NCBI RefSeq assembly: GCF_011947265.1
Contig: NZ_JAATHD010000038.1
Coordinates: forward strand, 1 to 45,180
From: Paenibacillus sp. HB172176
GTDB lineage: Bacteria; Bacillota; Bacilli; Paenibacillales; Paenibacillaceae
Direction of reading: 5' to 3'
DNA: 45,180 nt
Shown: positions 16,534 to 24,723 of the stretch, one piece after another
Numbering within the stretch: the stretch's first letter is position 1
Layout of the letters: the number at the start of each line of letters is the position of its first letter
The notes under the pieces: generated by a model
Seen by the model: only the letters and a program-made list of their open reading frames with translations
Databases searched by the model: none
What the model was told of the DNA's origin: nothing
Translations under genes and position numbers: made by a program

Positions 16534-18108
16534 ATGAATAGAGAAGAAAAGGCAGATCTGGTTATTGTCGGCGGAGGCACAGGCGGATGCGCAGCTGCGC
16601 TCGCAGCCTGTCGATTAGGATTGAAGGTCATCATGACGGAAGAGACAGAATGGATTGGCGGACAGTTGACGAGCCAAGCTGTCCCGCCGGATGAACATCC
16701 CTGGATCGAACAGTTCGGCTGTACGGGCACGTACCGACAATTCCGCAATGGCGTTCGAAAGTATTATGAGCAGCATTATCCGTTGTCGAACAAAGCCCAA
16801 GCCGCGTTGCACTTGAATCCCGGGAATGGCCATGTAAGCCGTTTATGTCATGAGCCGCGGGTGGCATTGGCTGTGCTTCACAATCTGCTAGCTCCCTATG
16901 TAAATAGCGGCAGGCTGAGTATCATGACGCAAACACGGCCGATCAGCGCTGAAGTAACGGGAGATGACGTCGACGCCGTTACCGTGCAGCGCGCAGGAAC
17001 CAATGAGATGCTAACTCTCATCGCCCCGATATTCATCGATGCTACGGAAATAGGAGAATTGCTTCCCTTAACAAAGACGGAATATGTGACAGGCGCAGAG
17101 TCGCAGCTTGTAACGGGAGAGCCAAGAGCGCTGACCGATGACAGCCAGCCTCTCGATATGCAGGCAATCTCGCATTGCTTCGCTCTTGAATATGACGAGT
17201 TCGAGGATCATACGATTGCGAAGCCCGAAGGATATGACTTCTGGCGCGCCTATAAAGCGGATTTTTGGCCGGATAACCATTTCAGCTTTGTTACACCGGT
17301 GCCTTGGACGCTTGAGCCCAATCACCAACAGCTGTTCCCCTCGCCAAGTCGAGCGGATTCGTTATGGCAATTCCGTCGGATTATCGATAAGACTAACTTT
17401 CAGGAAGGAACCTACCGCAGCGACATAACACTCGTGAATTGGCCTCAGATCGATTATTGGCTGGGACCTGTATTTGAAGTCGAGCAAGATGTAGCGGCCG
17501 AGCATTTGCGGCAGGCGAGGAACTTAAGTCTGTCGTTTCTCTATTGGATGCAGACGGAAGCGATTCGGCCTGACGGCAAACAAGGGTACCCCGGGCTGAA
17601 ACTGGCGCCGCATGTGACGGGAACGGATGATGGTTTGGCCATGGCCCCGTATATTCGAGAATCACGCAGAATTCAAGCGGAGTTCACCGTGCTGGAGCAG
17701 CATATCTCTCCTGAGGGAAAGAACGTTCCGAAAGCGACTGCATTTGACGACAGTGTAGGAATTGGCTCTTACCGCATTGACCTGCATCCCAGCACAGGGT
17801 TGCGCAATTATGTGGATGTCTCGGCGCTGCCGTTCCAAATTCCGCTTGGCAGTCTGCTGCCCATCCGGGTCAACAACTTGATTCCGGCATGCAAAAATAT
17901 TGGAACAACCCATATTACGAACGGCTGTTATCGGCTTCATCCCGTGGAATGGAATATTGGAGAAGCTGCCGGAGCGCTCGCTGCGTACACGCTCAAGCAC
18001 AGCTTGCAGCCGCGTCAAGTTAGAAGCGAGAAGCATGTCCAGGACTTCCAGAAGATGCTGCAAGAGCTCGGTGTGGAGCTGGAGTGGCCGGAGTTAAGGG
18101 CATTGTGA
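16534..18108 (+). CDS. FAD-dependent oxidoreductase (FAD_oxidored, PF12831-like)
   Basis: The product is 524 residues from ATG at 16534, which follows CGGAGGAG. The frame is open back to 16405, but that part overlaps the binding-protein gene and lacks a ribosome site. The N-terminus shows the Rossmann dinucleotide motif LVIVGGGTGGCAAALAA, followed by EETEWIGGQLTSQ, typical of the family. Near the C-terminus, PACKNIGTTHITNGCYRLHP then EWNIGEAAGAL closes the FAD site. Members oxidise small substrates and are often beside sugar-uptake genes in Paenibacillus-type genomes, but the reaction is not established. Context suggests oxidation of the imported sugar or a side group. Confidence 0.88.
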   Translation: MNREEKADLVIVGGGTGGCAAALAACRLGLKVIMTEETEWIGGQLTSQAVPPDEHPWIEQFGCTGTYRQFRNGVRKYYEQHYPLSNKAQAALHLNPGNGHVSRLCHEPRVALAVLHNLLAPYVNSGRLSIMTQTRPISAEVTGDDVDAVTVQRAGTNEMLTLIAPIFIDATEIGELLPLTKTEYVTGAESQLVTGEPRALTDDSQPLDMQAISHCFALEYDEFEDHTIAKPEGYDFWRAYKADFWPDNHFSFVTPVPWTLEPNHQQLFPSPSRADSLWQFRRIIDKTNFQEGTYRSDITLVNWPQIDYWLGPVFEVEQDVAAEHLRQARNLSLSFLYWMQTEAIRPDGKQGYPGLKLAPHVTGTDDGLAMAPYIRESRRIQAEFTVLEQHISPEGKNVPKATAFDDSVGIGSYRIDLHPSTGLRNYVDVSALPFQIPLGSLLPIRVNNLIPACKNIGTTHITNGCYRLHPVEWNIGEAAGALAAYTLKHSLQPRQVRSEKHVQDFQKMLQELGVELEWPELRAL

Positions 18109-18112
18109 GAAA

Positions 18113-18134
18113 ACCTCTATCGAGGACTAGAGGT
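18113..18134 (+). promoter_or_regulatory. Small hairpin between oxidoreductase and dehydrogenase genes
   Basis: ACCTCTA (18113-18119) and TAGAGGT (18128-18134) are perfect complements around an 8-base loop that itself contains part of a nested GAGG/CCTC pairing. The function is unknown and there is no U-run. Confidence 0.4.
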
Positions 18135-18179
18135 CTAGTGGTAAAAAAAGAATGGTTTAAGGAAGGGATTGTGGTGGAT

Positions 18180-19184
18180 ATGAGTACGAAACCGTTGCGA
18201 AGCGCGATTATCGGGTACGGAGGTCAATTCGGCATGGGAGAGGCCCATGCCCGGCAGATGCAAGAATACGGAATCGAGCTGGTCGCGGTATGCGATTCCG
18301 ACGAAGCTCGGGCCGCGCAAGCGCAAATTGATTTTCCCGGCATACGCACTTATACCGATTCAAATCTAATGCTCGCTGAAAAAGATATTGATATCGTCGT
18401 GGTTATTACTCCGCATGATTCCCATGCGGATTTGGCTCGAAGCGTGCTCGAGCATGGCAAGCACTGCATATTGGAGAAGCCGATGTGCATAAAAACGGAG
18501 GATGCCAAGATGCTTAATCAATTGGCAGCCGACCTTGGACTCATGCTCACCGTCTATCATAACCGCCGTTGGGACGGCTGGTACTTAACGGTGAAGGAGC
18601 TTATTCAAGAGGGCGTGCTTGGCGACATCTTCATGGTGGATATGTTCTTCGGCGGATTTAAGAAGCCTGGCCCAAACTGGCGAGCGGATAAGGGCAAATC
18701 CGGAGGGGTGTTCTACGATTGGGGAGCCCATTTCGTGGATTGGCTGCTCGGTATCGTGACCTCGCCCATTAAAGAGGTTCGCGGATTCATTCATAATCGG
18801 TTATGGCATGACATAACGAACGAGGACCAAATAGAAAGCATAATCGAATTTCAGGACGGCGCAACGGCTCAATTGCAAATCTCTACAATCGCCAGAGCCC
18901 CGAAGGATGCCGTTCGCGTGCTTGGAACGAAGGGGGCGATCGTGCTCAAGAAGCCTCTGGATACGGAAATTACATTATACAGCGAAATAGGCGGTCAGAA
19001 GATCGAGTCTGTTATTCCTTGCAAGCCGAATCATTATAAAGCCTTCTATGAGAATATTTCGGCTCATCTCAGAGAGGGAGCGGAATTGATCGTTCAGGGG
19101 AGCCAAGCGGCGAATACGATTGCTGTGCTGGAGATGACGGAAATTTCAGCGAAAGAAGGCAGAGCCATTGTGTTCGAGCAATAG
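18180..19184 (+). CDS. Gfo/Idh/MocA-family oxidoreductase
   Basis: This 334-residue NAD(P)-dependent sugar dehydrogenase has an N-terminal Rossmann fold with IIGYGGQFGMGEAHARQM, the conserved EKPMCIK (catalytic Lys) and YDWGAHFVDWLL, whose His is the usual catalytic base. A C-terminal alpha/beta domain binds the sugar. The start ATG (MSTKPLRS) is chosen over an earlier in-frame codon at 18084 that overlaps the previous gene. The family oxidises ring hydroxyls of sugars and inositols. With the isomerase immediately downstream it forms a pair seen in 3-keto-sugar pathways (for example YcjS with YcjR, DgpA with its partners). Confidence 0.93.
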   Translation: MSTKPLRSAIIGYGGQFGMGEAHARQMQEYGIELVAVCDSDEARAAQAQIDFPGIRTYTDSNLMLAEKDIDIVVVITPHDSHADLARSVLEHGKHCILEKPMCIKTEDAKMLNQLAADLGLMLTVYHNRRWDGWYLTVKELIQEGVLGDIFMVDMFFGGFKKPGPNWRADKGKSGGVFYDWGAHFVDWLLGIVTSPIKEVRGFIHNRLWHDITNEDQIESIIEFQDGATAQLQISTIARAPKDAVRVLGTKGAIVLKKPLDTEITLYSEIGGQKIESVIPCKPNHYKAFYENISAHLREGAELIVQGSQAANTIAVLEMTEISAKEGRAIVFEQ

Positions 19185-19211
19185 AGCAAAGGGAAGACGA
19201 GGAGAATAGAT

Positions 19212-19979
19212 ATGAAGATCGCACTGCAGCTATTCACTCTGCATAAGCACTTAACGACGCCGGATGCCATACGGAGCACCTTCGAGAAGGTTAAGAAGCT
19301 CGGATTCAACTATGTGGAGGTAGCCGGTATCAAGATCGATTATTTGCACGAAGTCTCCGGGCTGCTGAAAGATACAGGGCTGACGGCCATATCCGCTCAT
19401 ATTGGCTACCAAGATTTGTTGCAGCCTATGGAAAACATTAGGGCTAAGCGTGAGCTCTGGGGCTGCCGTTATTTCACCATTGGCGGCATGCCGCCTGAAT
19501 ACAGGGAAGACAAGGAAGGTTACGCCCAGTTCATCTCCATCATGACGGAAGGCGGGTTGGCGCTTAAGCGCCACGGCTTAGAGCTGTTGTATCACAATCA
19601 TGCCTTTGAATTTTGCAAGTTCGATGGAAACGCGGGCATGGAGCTATTAGCGGATGCGGCGGGGCGTGGCAGCTACGGGATGGAACTGGATGTTCATTGG
19701 GTGCAAGCCGGCGGCGGCGATCCGGTCGATTGGATCTTGAGGCTTAAGGATAAGGCGCCTATTATTCATCTTAAGGATTATTCGGTTACCTCCTCGGGCG
19801 AACGAAGGTTTGCAGAGATTGGCAGAGGGAATTTGCATTTCGAGCGGATCTTGGAAGCGTGCGAGGTGGCAGGTGCGGTGTGGGGCGTGGTTGAACAAGA
19901 TGATTGTTATGCGCGTGATCCATTCGAAGCCCTTGCAGATAGCGTGGAGTGTCTGAAGAAGCTCGGTGCGGAATTCTAA
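19212..19979 (+). CDS. Sugar phosphate isomerase/epimerase (TIM barrel, AP_endonuc_2)
   Basis: This 255-residue TIM barrel of the xylose isomerase-like family carries the metal-ligand pattern YHNHAFEF (Glu), GMELDVHWV (Asp, His), IIHLKDYS (His) and VVEQDD (Glu), complete for a divalent-metal site. ATG follows AGACGAGGAG, 27 bases after the dehydrogenase gene, so the two are co-expressed. Family members isomerise or epimerise keto-sugars, or catalyse beta-elimination of oxidised glycosides. It is a paralogue of the gene at 38271 and has the same motif set. Confidence 0.92.
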   Translation: MKIALQLFTLHKHLTTPDAIRSTFEKVKKLGFNYVEVAGIKIDYLHEVSGLLKDTGLTAISAHIGYQDLLQPMENIRAKRELWGCRYFTIGGMPPEYREDKEGYAQFISIMTEGGLALKRHGLELLYHNHAFEFCKFDGNAGMELLADAAGRGSYGMELDVHWVQAGGGDPVDWILRLKDKAPIIHLKDYSVTSSGERRFAEIGRGNLHFERILEACEVAGAVWGVVEQDDCYARDPFEALADSVECLKKLGAEF

Positions 19980-20060
19980 CCAATCCGGCTAGAAAGACAG
20001 CATCCGCGGTTGCTTCAATGTTCGAAAATACTCAGCGGGGGAAGTCACATCGGCTACATG

Positions 20061-20097
20061 GCAAAGAGGCAAATCACAGGCTGATTTGCCTCTTTGC
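20061..20097. terminator. Strong hairpin ending the importer/catabolic operon
   Basis: GCAAAGAGGCAAATCA (20061-20076) pairs with no mismatch with TGATTTGCCTCTTTGC (20082-20097) around CAGGC. The 16-bp stem is very stable, but only the stem-internal CTTT resembles a U-run, so it may be a terminator or a symmetric RNA or protein-binding site. Confidence 0.6.
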
Positions 20098-20164
20098 TGT
20101 GCATGGACAATGGAGATCAGATTAGCTGCGGAAGATGATGGGACGAAGAAAAATATAAGGGGGC

Positions 20165-20203
20165 GGAAAAAGGCTAGTTCTTCAAGCGAGGCTATAGTAT
20201 ATT
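20165..20203 (+). promoter_or_regulatory. 39-bp dispersed motif, copy B (possible promoter of SGNH gene)
   Basis: 34 of 39 positions match 4352-4390. It ends 25 bases before the ATG of the SGNH gene and contains TATAGTATAT, which could serve as a -10 region. No consensus -35 box is placed correctly upstream, so an alternative sigma factor or a regulator site is possible. Confidence 0.5.
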
Positions 20204-20228
20204 GAAGGGAAAAAAGGAGGCATCCAGA

Positions 20229-20873
20229 ATGCGGCAGTTATTCGTCATTGGCGACAGCATATCGATGCAGTATGGTCCTTATCTGGAAGCGATGACAGCA
20301 GGAAGATACGGTTACGACAGGAAGCGAGGGGAGCGAGCGACGGATGCCAATCTGGATCGTCCGGCAGGCGCCAATGGCGGCGACAGCTCGATGGTTTTGC
20401 GTTATTTGACGGAGCAGAAGGAGAAGGGGGTTGCATACGATGTCTTGCTGCTGAATTGCGGCTTGCATGATATCAAGCGGGATGTGGAGCATGAGGCGCT
20501 GAATGTAAGTCCTGAGCAATACCGCAGGCACTTGGAGCAGATTATGGCTGTTGCTGGCGGGATGTCAGGGAGAATCGTCTGGATTCGGACGACGGATGTG
20601 GTCGATGCGATTCATTGGAAGCATTCGAAAGCCTTCAAGCGATATCATGCGGATGTGGAGAGCTTTAACCGCATTGCGGACGAGGTGTGCGAGATGCGCG
20701 GTATCCCGCAGGCTGACCTGTATTCGTTCACGCAAGCGTTCGGCGACGAAGCCTATTGTGATCATGTGCATTATAAGGATGAAGTACGACGACTTCAGGC
20801 GGCCTATTTGGCGGGAGTTGTGGATACGCTTCTGTCAAGCTCATCTCATCGGAATGGAGAAAGCGAGTCGTGA
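20229..20873 (+). CDS. SGNH/GDSL-family hydrolase
   Basis: The product is 214 residues. Block I is FVIGDSISMQYG (Ser10), block III is NCGLHD, and the C-terminal Asp178/His181 lie in CDHVHYKDE, completing the triad. The ATG at 20229 follows AAGGAGG at good spacing; an earlier in-frame codon at 20202 has none. No signal peptide is seen. It is only distantly similar to the SGNH protein at 4461 although the sizes are equal. It is probably a carbohydrate or small-ester esterase. Its stop codon overlaps the start of the next gene (GTGA). Confidence 0.88.
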   Translation: MRQLFVIGDSISMQYGPYLEAMTAGRYGYDRKRGERATDANLDRPAGANGGDSSMVLRYLTEQKEKGVAYDVLLLNCGLHDIKRDVEHEALNVSPEQYRRHLEQIMAVAGGMSGRIVWIRTTDVVDAIHWKHSKAFKRYHADVESFNRIADEVCEMRGIPQADLYSFTQAFGDEAYCDHVHYKDEVRRLQAAYLAGVVDTLLSSSSHRNGESES

Positions 20874-21214
20874 AGGCGGCGGAAGGCCTCATTCTAGCCC
20901 TATTCTTCCTGTTGGAGCTATGCGCATTGGCTGCGTTCGGCTATTGGGGTTATCATATTCACGCGGGCGAGATTTTGAAAATCGCTCTGGCAGTCGCAGC
21001 CCCGCTAATCGTCGCGGTTCTGTGGGGAATGTTTCTTTCTCCGAAGGCCTCGATGCCGATCTTCTCTTCCACCACGCGAACGGTGCTGAAGCTCCTGGTA
21101 TTCCTGCTGGCCTCCGCCGCTTTGTATGCGAGCTCGCTAGGCTCGCTGGCGTCGGTATTTGTCATTGCTTCCTTCCTTCTCGTGGGCGGCGTGTTTCTGC
21201 TAAAGCTTCATTGA
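20870..21214 (+). CDS. YrdB-family (DUF2568) membrane protein
   Basis: This 114-residue protein has four hydrophobic segments: LILALFFLLELCALAAFGYW, then about 38-55, 68-85 and 91-110. The pattern fits the YrdB/DUF2568 family of small bacterial membrane proteins with unknown function. It starts with GTG inside the stop of the SGNH gene (4-base overlap), so it is translationally coupled to it. Confidence 0.78.
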   Translation: MKAAEGLILALFFLLELCALAAFGYWGYHIHAGEILKIALAVAAPLIVAVLWGMFLSPKASMPIFSSTTRTVLKLLVFLLASAALYASSLGSLASVFVIASFLLVGGVFLLKLH

Positions 21215-21277
21215 TCGACAGGCTCTGAGAGAAGCGCTTATACAGGGTTTTTGTCATCTATTTTCGCCTGCGAACCT

Positions 21278-21317
21278 TATAATCTACTGACATCAATCGA
21301 CAAAATTATGGTAGAAT
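21278..21317 (+). promoter_or_regulatory. Possible promoter for the coiled-coil/AIM24 pair
   Basis: A perfect TATAAT lies at 21278-21283 without a well-placed -35 box. A second option is CTGACA (21287-21292) with TAGAAT (21312-21317), separated by an overlong 19 bases. One of these probably serves the gene at 21339. Confidence 0.35.
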
Positions 21318-21338
21318 AGTAGGTACGAGGTGATGGCT

Positions 21339-21848
21339 GTGACATATGCTAGATTGACCGTAACCGCTATTCTATTTCTTATACTATTTTCATTAACGCC
21401 GCTTAAGGCTCATGCCGGGATGATTGACCGCGTCAAGGATATTTATGAAACGCCGGAGCGTATCGATGACTTGCAGGAGTATTACAAGCAGAGCGCCTCG
21501 ATTCTCGAAGGACAGATGAAGGCGCAGCAGGAAAAGCTGGAGGAGGCAAGGCAGCAAGCTGAGGAGCTGCTTGCCAGACAAGAAGCGCTGCAGCAAAGCA
21601 ACGAGAGCTATCAGAAGCAGAACGAGGCATTGCTCGCGGAGAAGGCGGAGATGCTGGCCAAGCAGGAAGAGATGCAGAAGCAGCTGGAGCAGGCCGAGGC
21701 GAAGCGGAAAGACACCTACCGCAAAGGCGTGATTGCCGTAGGCTCGCTCATTGCGGCCTTTATCGCGTATGCGCTGTCGGTTCGTGTCTGGCGCTTTCTG
21801 GTATGGCGAAGACAGGGAAGAGATGAGCGCGGAGCGCTGCTTCCATGA
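21339..21848 (+). CDS. Exported coiled-coil protein with C-terminal membrane anchor, unknown function
   Basis: I do not recognise the family. From the GTG at 21339 (5 bases after AGGTGA) the product is 169 residues. It has a signal-like hydrophobic start ending in AHA (about residue 23), a long charged helix rich in Glu, Gln, Lys and Ala (about 40-130) with heptad-like spacing, one membrane segment (GVIAVGSLIAAFIAYALSV) and a basic cytoplasmic tail. It should stand outside the membrane as a coiled coil, anchored at its C-terminus. The stop overlaps the start of the AIM24-like gene (ATGA), so the two products are probably made together and may act together. Confidence 0.75.
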   Translation: MTYARLTVTAILFLILFSLTPLKAHAGMIDRVKDIYETPERIDDLQEYYKQSASILEGQMKAQQEKLEEARQQAEELLARQEALQQSNESYQKQNEALLAEKAEMLAKQEEMQKQLEQAEAKRKDTYRKGVIAVGSLIAAFIAYALSVRVWRFLVWRRQGRDERGALLP

Positions 21849-22534
21849 AGCTGGATACGCCTCCCCGGACAGGCAGCGTGAATGTGGAGCTTGATGTCGA
21901 TGATACGCTTCATGTGCTGCATCCCGAGTCGATAGCCGCTTATCAAGGGTCGCCGCGCAGCCGCGAGGATCGCTTCATGGATCTCGGAGGCGCGCTGAGG
22001 AAGAAGAAGTGGATTCGCTCGAAGCTGCAAGGCCCCTCGCGATTCGTTATGGGCCTGCCTGCCGGCTATTCGCTGTCGGCTATCGACATTCCGCAGGACA
22101 GCAACTTATTGTTCGACTTCCGTCACGCCGCGCTGTTCACCGACGGCATGACCTTCAAGACGAAGGTGCTCAAGCTGCGGACGGCGTGGATTACGAGGGA
22201 GCTGGTTCGAATCAAATTCTCCGGCCCGGGAACGCTTGGCGTGCTTAGCGCGGGAGAGCTCGCAACGATTCAGCTCCAGCCTGATCAACCTCTGTTCGTT
22301 GACAAGAATGCGTTAGTTGCTTATCCGGAGGATGCCTCCATCCGCTTGTCGGTGTACGGCAATTCCCTGGCCAGCCAGCATATGAATGTGCAGTGGCAGC
22401 TGATGGGAAGAGGTCCCGTGCTTATTCAGACCGGCTCTCGCGACACGGGCCTGGAGGACAAGCTGACGAACGACGGCTGGCTGAAGCGACTGCTGCGGGA
22501 GGTGCTTCCCTTTGGAGGCGTTTATATTAAGTAG
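21845..22534 (+). CDS. AIM24-family protein
   Basis: This 229-residue soluble protein has the C-terminal half GPGTLGVLSAGELATIQL, then LFVDKNALVAYPEDASI. This fits the AIM24 beta-roll family (PF01987), named after a mitochondrial protein but common in Bacillota with unknown function. No signal peptide or membrane segment is seen. It is translationally coupled to the membrane-anchored coiled-coil protein upstream and followed by a clear terminator, so the two make a two-gene operon. A structural or membrane-stress role is only a guess. Confidence 0.72.
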   Translation: MKLDTPPRTGSVNVELDVDDTLHVLHPESIAAYQGSPRSREDRFMDLGGALRKKKWIRSKLQGPSRFVMGLPAGYSLSAIDIPQDSNLLFDFRHAALFTDGMTFKTKVLKLRTAWITRELVRIKFSGPGTLGVLSAGELATIQLQPDQPLFVDKNALVAYPEDASIRLSVYGNSLASQHMNVQWQLMGRGPVLIQTGSRDTGLEDKLTNDGWLKRLLREVLPFGGVYIK

Positions 22535-22575
22535 GATTTGCTATGTGATAGGAAATCGCAGCATAGTCTGATCGA

Positions 22576-22606
22576 GCTTGCTGAGAAATCTCGGCAGGCT
22601 TTTTTT
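22576..22606 (+). terminator. Rho-independent terminator
   Basis: A 10-bp stem with two G-U pairs (22576-22585 with 22590-22599), loop AAAT, followed by seven T. It ends the coiled-coil/AIM24 operon. Confidence 0.9.
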
Positions 22607-22708
22607 GTTGACTGAAAGCATAATGGGTCGCCTGACCGCCTGACCAATCAACTGATCGCTGATCGGTCACCTTACCGCCTGACTGCATAATGCTACGGAC
22701 ACGGATGA

Positions 22709-22768
22709 CCCTTAGCGGTTGATTTTAGTATTTTTCAGCTTGTAATGGACAAATTTGACCGCTAAAAG
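22709..22768. repeat. Intergenic inverted repeat (palindromic element)
   Basis: Arms CCCTTAGCGGTTGATT (22709-22724) and AATTTGACCGCTAAAAGG (22751-22768) are near complements around about 26 bases. The 400-base gap 22607-23010 holds no gene. It looks like a REP/MITE-type non-coding repeat area. Confidence 0.5.
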
Positions 22769-22801
22769 GTATTATTTGCGCGAAATAAGGTGGAGATGAC
22801 T

Positions 22802-22863
22802 GCTAAAGGACATCCGCGTCCCTAACAAATCCTGATTCGAATCGGTAAGCGGCTAAAGGACAT
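22802..22863 (+). repeat. Direct repeat of a 12-mer in the same intergenic area
   Basis: GCTAAAGGACAT occurs at 22802-22813 and again at 22852-22863. The core GCTAAA is also in the right arm of the inverted repeat upstream. Confidence 0.5.
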
Positions 22864-23010
22864 TTATAACCGGCAACAGGCGGTAAGATTTTGAGATTGG
22901 TATAAGGATGAGGGGGCTGTTCCATATAATTAAAAAATGCCTGTTTCAGCTGAATGAGCTGTTGTATATTGGATGAGTAAGTTGGAGGAGTGGGAGACAG
23001 GAGGAGAACT

Positions 23011-23196
23011 ATGGAATACAAAGGTTCATCCGTATACGACAATGAGCCATTTTTCCATAACTATTTATCTCGTCGAAATCGGGAGAACAGCCCGAATAAT
23101 GTCATCGAGAAGCCGGTGCTGTTAGAGCTGGCAGGAGATGTCGAGGGCAAAAATATCTTGGATCTCGGATGCATCGAAGCAGGGATAAGGAAGTGA
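23011..23196 (+). pseudogene. Class I SAM-dependent methyltransferase, N-terminal fragment
   Basis: The 61-residue product starts MEYKGSSVYDNEPFFHNYL and reaches the SAM-binding motif I, NILDLGC, where the expected Gly and the remaining 150 or so residues are missing. It ends as IEAGIRK and stop. The ATG has GGAGGAGAAC upstream. The break falls right before the ribosome site of the amidase gene, so a deletion seems to have joined the methyltransferase start to the amidase. It cannot be an active methyltransferase. Confidence 0.8.
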
Positions 23197-23199
23197 CAC

Positions 23200-24705
23200 A
23201 TGAACATTAAGCTTGAAGAATGGATTATTGAGGCAGATATAACCAGTATGCAGCTTGCAATGGAAGAGGGGCTGCTCACTTCAGAAGAGCTTGTGAGTAT
23301 TTACCTTGAAAGAATCGAAATCTACAATCCCGAGATAAATGCGGTCCTGGAAATCAATCCGGATGCCTTGCAGATTGCGAAGCAACTGGACCAGGAACGA
23401 AGGGAACGAGGAAGCCGCGGTCTATTGCACGGCATCCCCATTCTTGTGAAGGACAATGTGGATACGGGTGATCGCATGCACACCAGCGCTGGTTCTGTTG
23501 TCTTGGCTGATTCGTTCGCGGCCAGAGACTCTTTTGTAGCGGCTAAGCTGCGAGAGTCAGGGGCGGTGCTGCTGGGGAAAACGAATATGACGGAATGGTC
23601 CAACTTCATGTCCAGTACCATGCCGGCAGGCTACAGCTCAAGAGGCGGAGAGGTGCGAAGTCCCTATGAGCCGGGTGAGATATTCGTCAGCGGATCCAGT
23701 TCGGGCTCCGGAGCGGCAGTTGCAGCGGGCTTCGCGGCTGCAGCGATTGGCACGGAAACGGCAGGCTCCATTATCGGTCCGGCTTGCCAAAGCTTTCTGG
23801 TTGGCATCAAGCCAACGGTCGGACTGGTGAGCCGAGCAGGCATTATTCCCATTTCAGTGAGCCAGGATACTGCCGGTCCGCTTGCCCGCAGCGTACGCGA
23901 CGCAGCAATCCTCTTGGGAGCACTTACGGGAATGGACGAGAGAGATGCGGCCACCAATGCGAGTCATGGGCAAACGCATGAGGATTATACGCCATTTTTG
24001 GATGCTTCCTCCCTGCAACAGGCCAGAATAGGCGTGCCAAGGCATTATTATAAGCATCTGGACAAAGAAAGGCTTGCGATTATGGAAGCGGCGATTGAAA
24101 GCATGAAGCAGCAAGGCGCAGCGATTATTGATCCGATCGATATTTATGTCGAAGAGCAGGCTTGGAATAATGATGTCATTTGCTATGAATTCAAGCAAGG
24201 GCTGAATCGATACTTGTCGCAGACGGCGGATTCAGTACCCGTGCATTCGCTGCATGAGCTGATTGCTTATCATGAAGCGCATACCGAGATCGCCGCAAGG
24301 CATGGGCAAGATACATTGATAAGGTCCCAGGCCTCAACCATGACGGAAGAAGAATACCGGCAAAAGAAAGCCGAATACTCCAAAGCCGCGATGGAACGCG
24401 GTATTGATTATGTACTTGAGCAGCATCAATTAGATGCGCTGCTGCTTCCCGGCGATATCGACGGCATGTATATTGCCGCTCGGCTGGGCTATCCGCTTGT
24501 TTGTGTTCCGGCAGGTTACTCTGAGCAAGGAAGCATCGACTCCGACGGGGATTCGACGAAGGGGCCGTTCGCTGTTGTATTTTCGGGTAAAGCCTTTAGT
24601 GAACCTGTGCTCATCAAACTGGCATATGCCTTCGAGCAAGCAACGAAGCATCGCTTCCCGCCGCCGAATCCGTTCGGATTGCGAAGTATAATTCGGAAGT
24701 GGTAA
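23200..24705 (+). CDS. Amidase (amidase-signature family)
   Basis: This 501-residue cytoplasmic hydrolase has the Ser-cisSer-Lys triad visible: Lys84 in HGIPILVKDN, a Ser near 166 in the SGSSSGSG loop, and the nucleophile Ser190 in ETAGSIIGPA. Length and layout fit the general amidase-signature family, related to GatA. No GatB or GatC genes are adjacent, so a role in tRNA amidation is unlikely and hydrolysis of a small amide is more probable. ATG follows AAGGAAGTG, only 3 bases after the stop of the broken methyltransferase gene. Confidence 0.92.
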   Translation: MNIKLEEWIIEADITSMQLAMEEGLLTSEELVSIYLERIEIYNPEINAVLEINPDALQIAKQLDQERRERGSRGLLHGIPILVKDNVDTGDRMHTSAGSVVLADSFAARDSFVAAKLRESGAVLLGKTNMTEWSNFMSSTMPAGYSSRGGEVRSPYEPGEIFVSGSSSGSGAAVAAGFAAAAIGTETAGSIIGPACQSFLVGIKPTVGLVSRAGIIPISVSQDTAGPLARSVRDAAILLGALTGMDERDAATNASHGQTHEDYTPFLDASSLQQARIGVPRHYYKHLDKERLAIMEAAIESMKQQGAAIIDPIDIYVEEQAWNNDVICYEFKQGLNRYLSQTADSVPVHSLHELIAYHEAHTEIAARHGQDTLIRSQASTMTEEEYRQKKAEYSKAAMERGIDYVLEQHQLDALLLPGDIDGMYIAARLGYPLVCVPAGYSEQGSIDSDGDSTKGPFAVVFSGKAFSEPVLIKLAYAFEQATKHRFPPPNPFGLRSIIRKW

Positions 24706-24723
24706 TCTTAGGAGGAAGGAGTG

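Noticed and set aside
21251..21283. TTGTCA plus TATAAT as a sigma-A promoter
   Set aside because: The spacer is 21 bases, too long for a normal promoter. It is kept only as a low-confidence option within the promoter entry.
22607..23010. CRISPR array
   Set aside because: Short repeats are present, but they are irregular in spacing and length and no cas genes are nearby.
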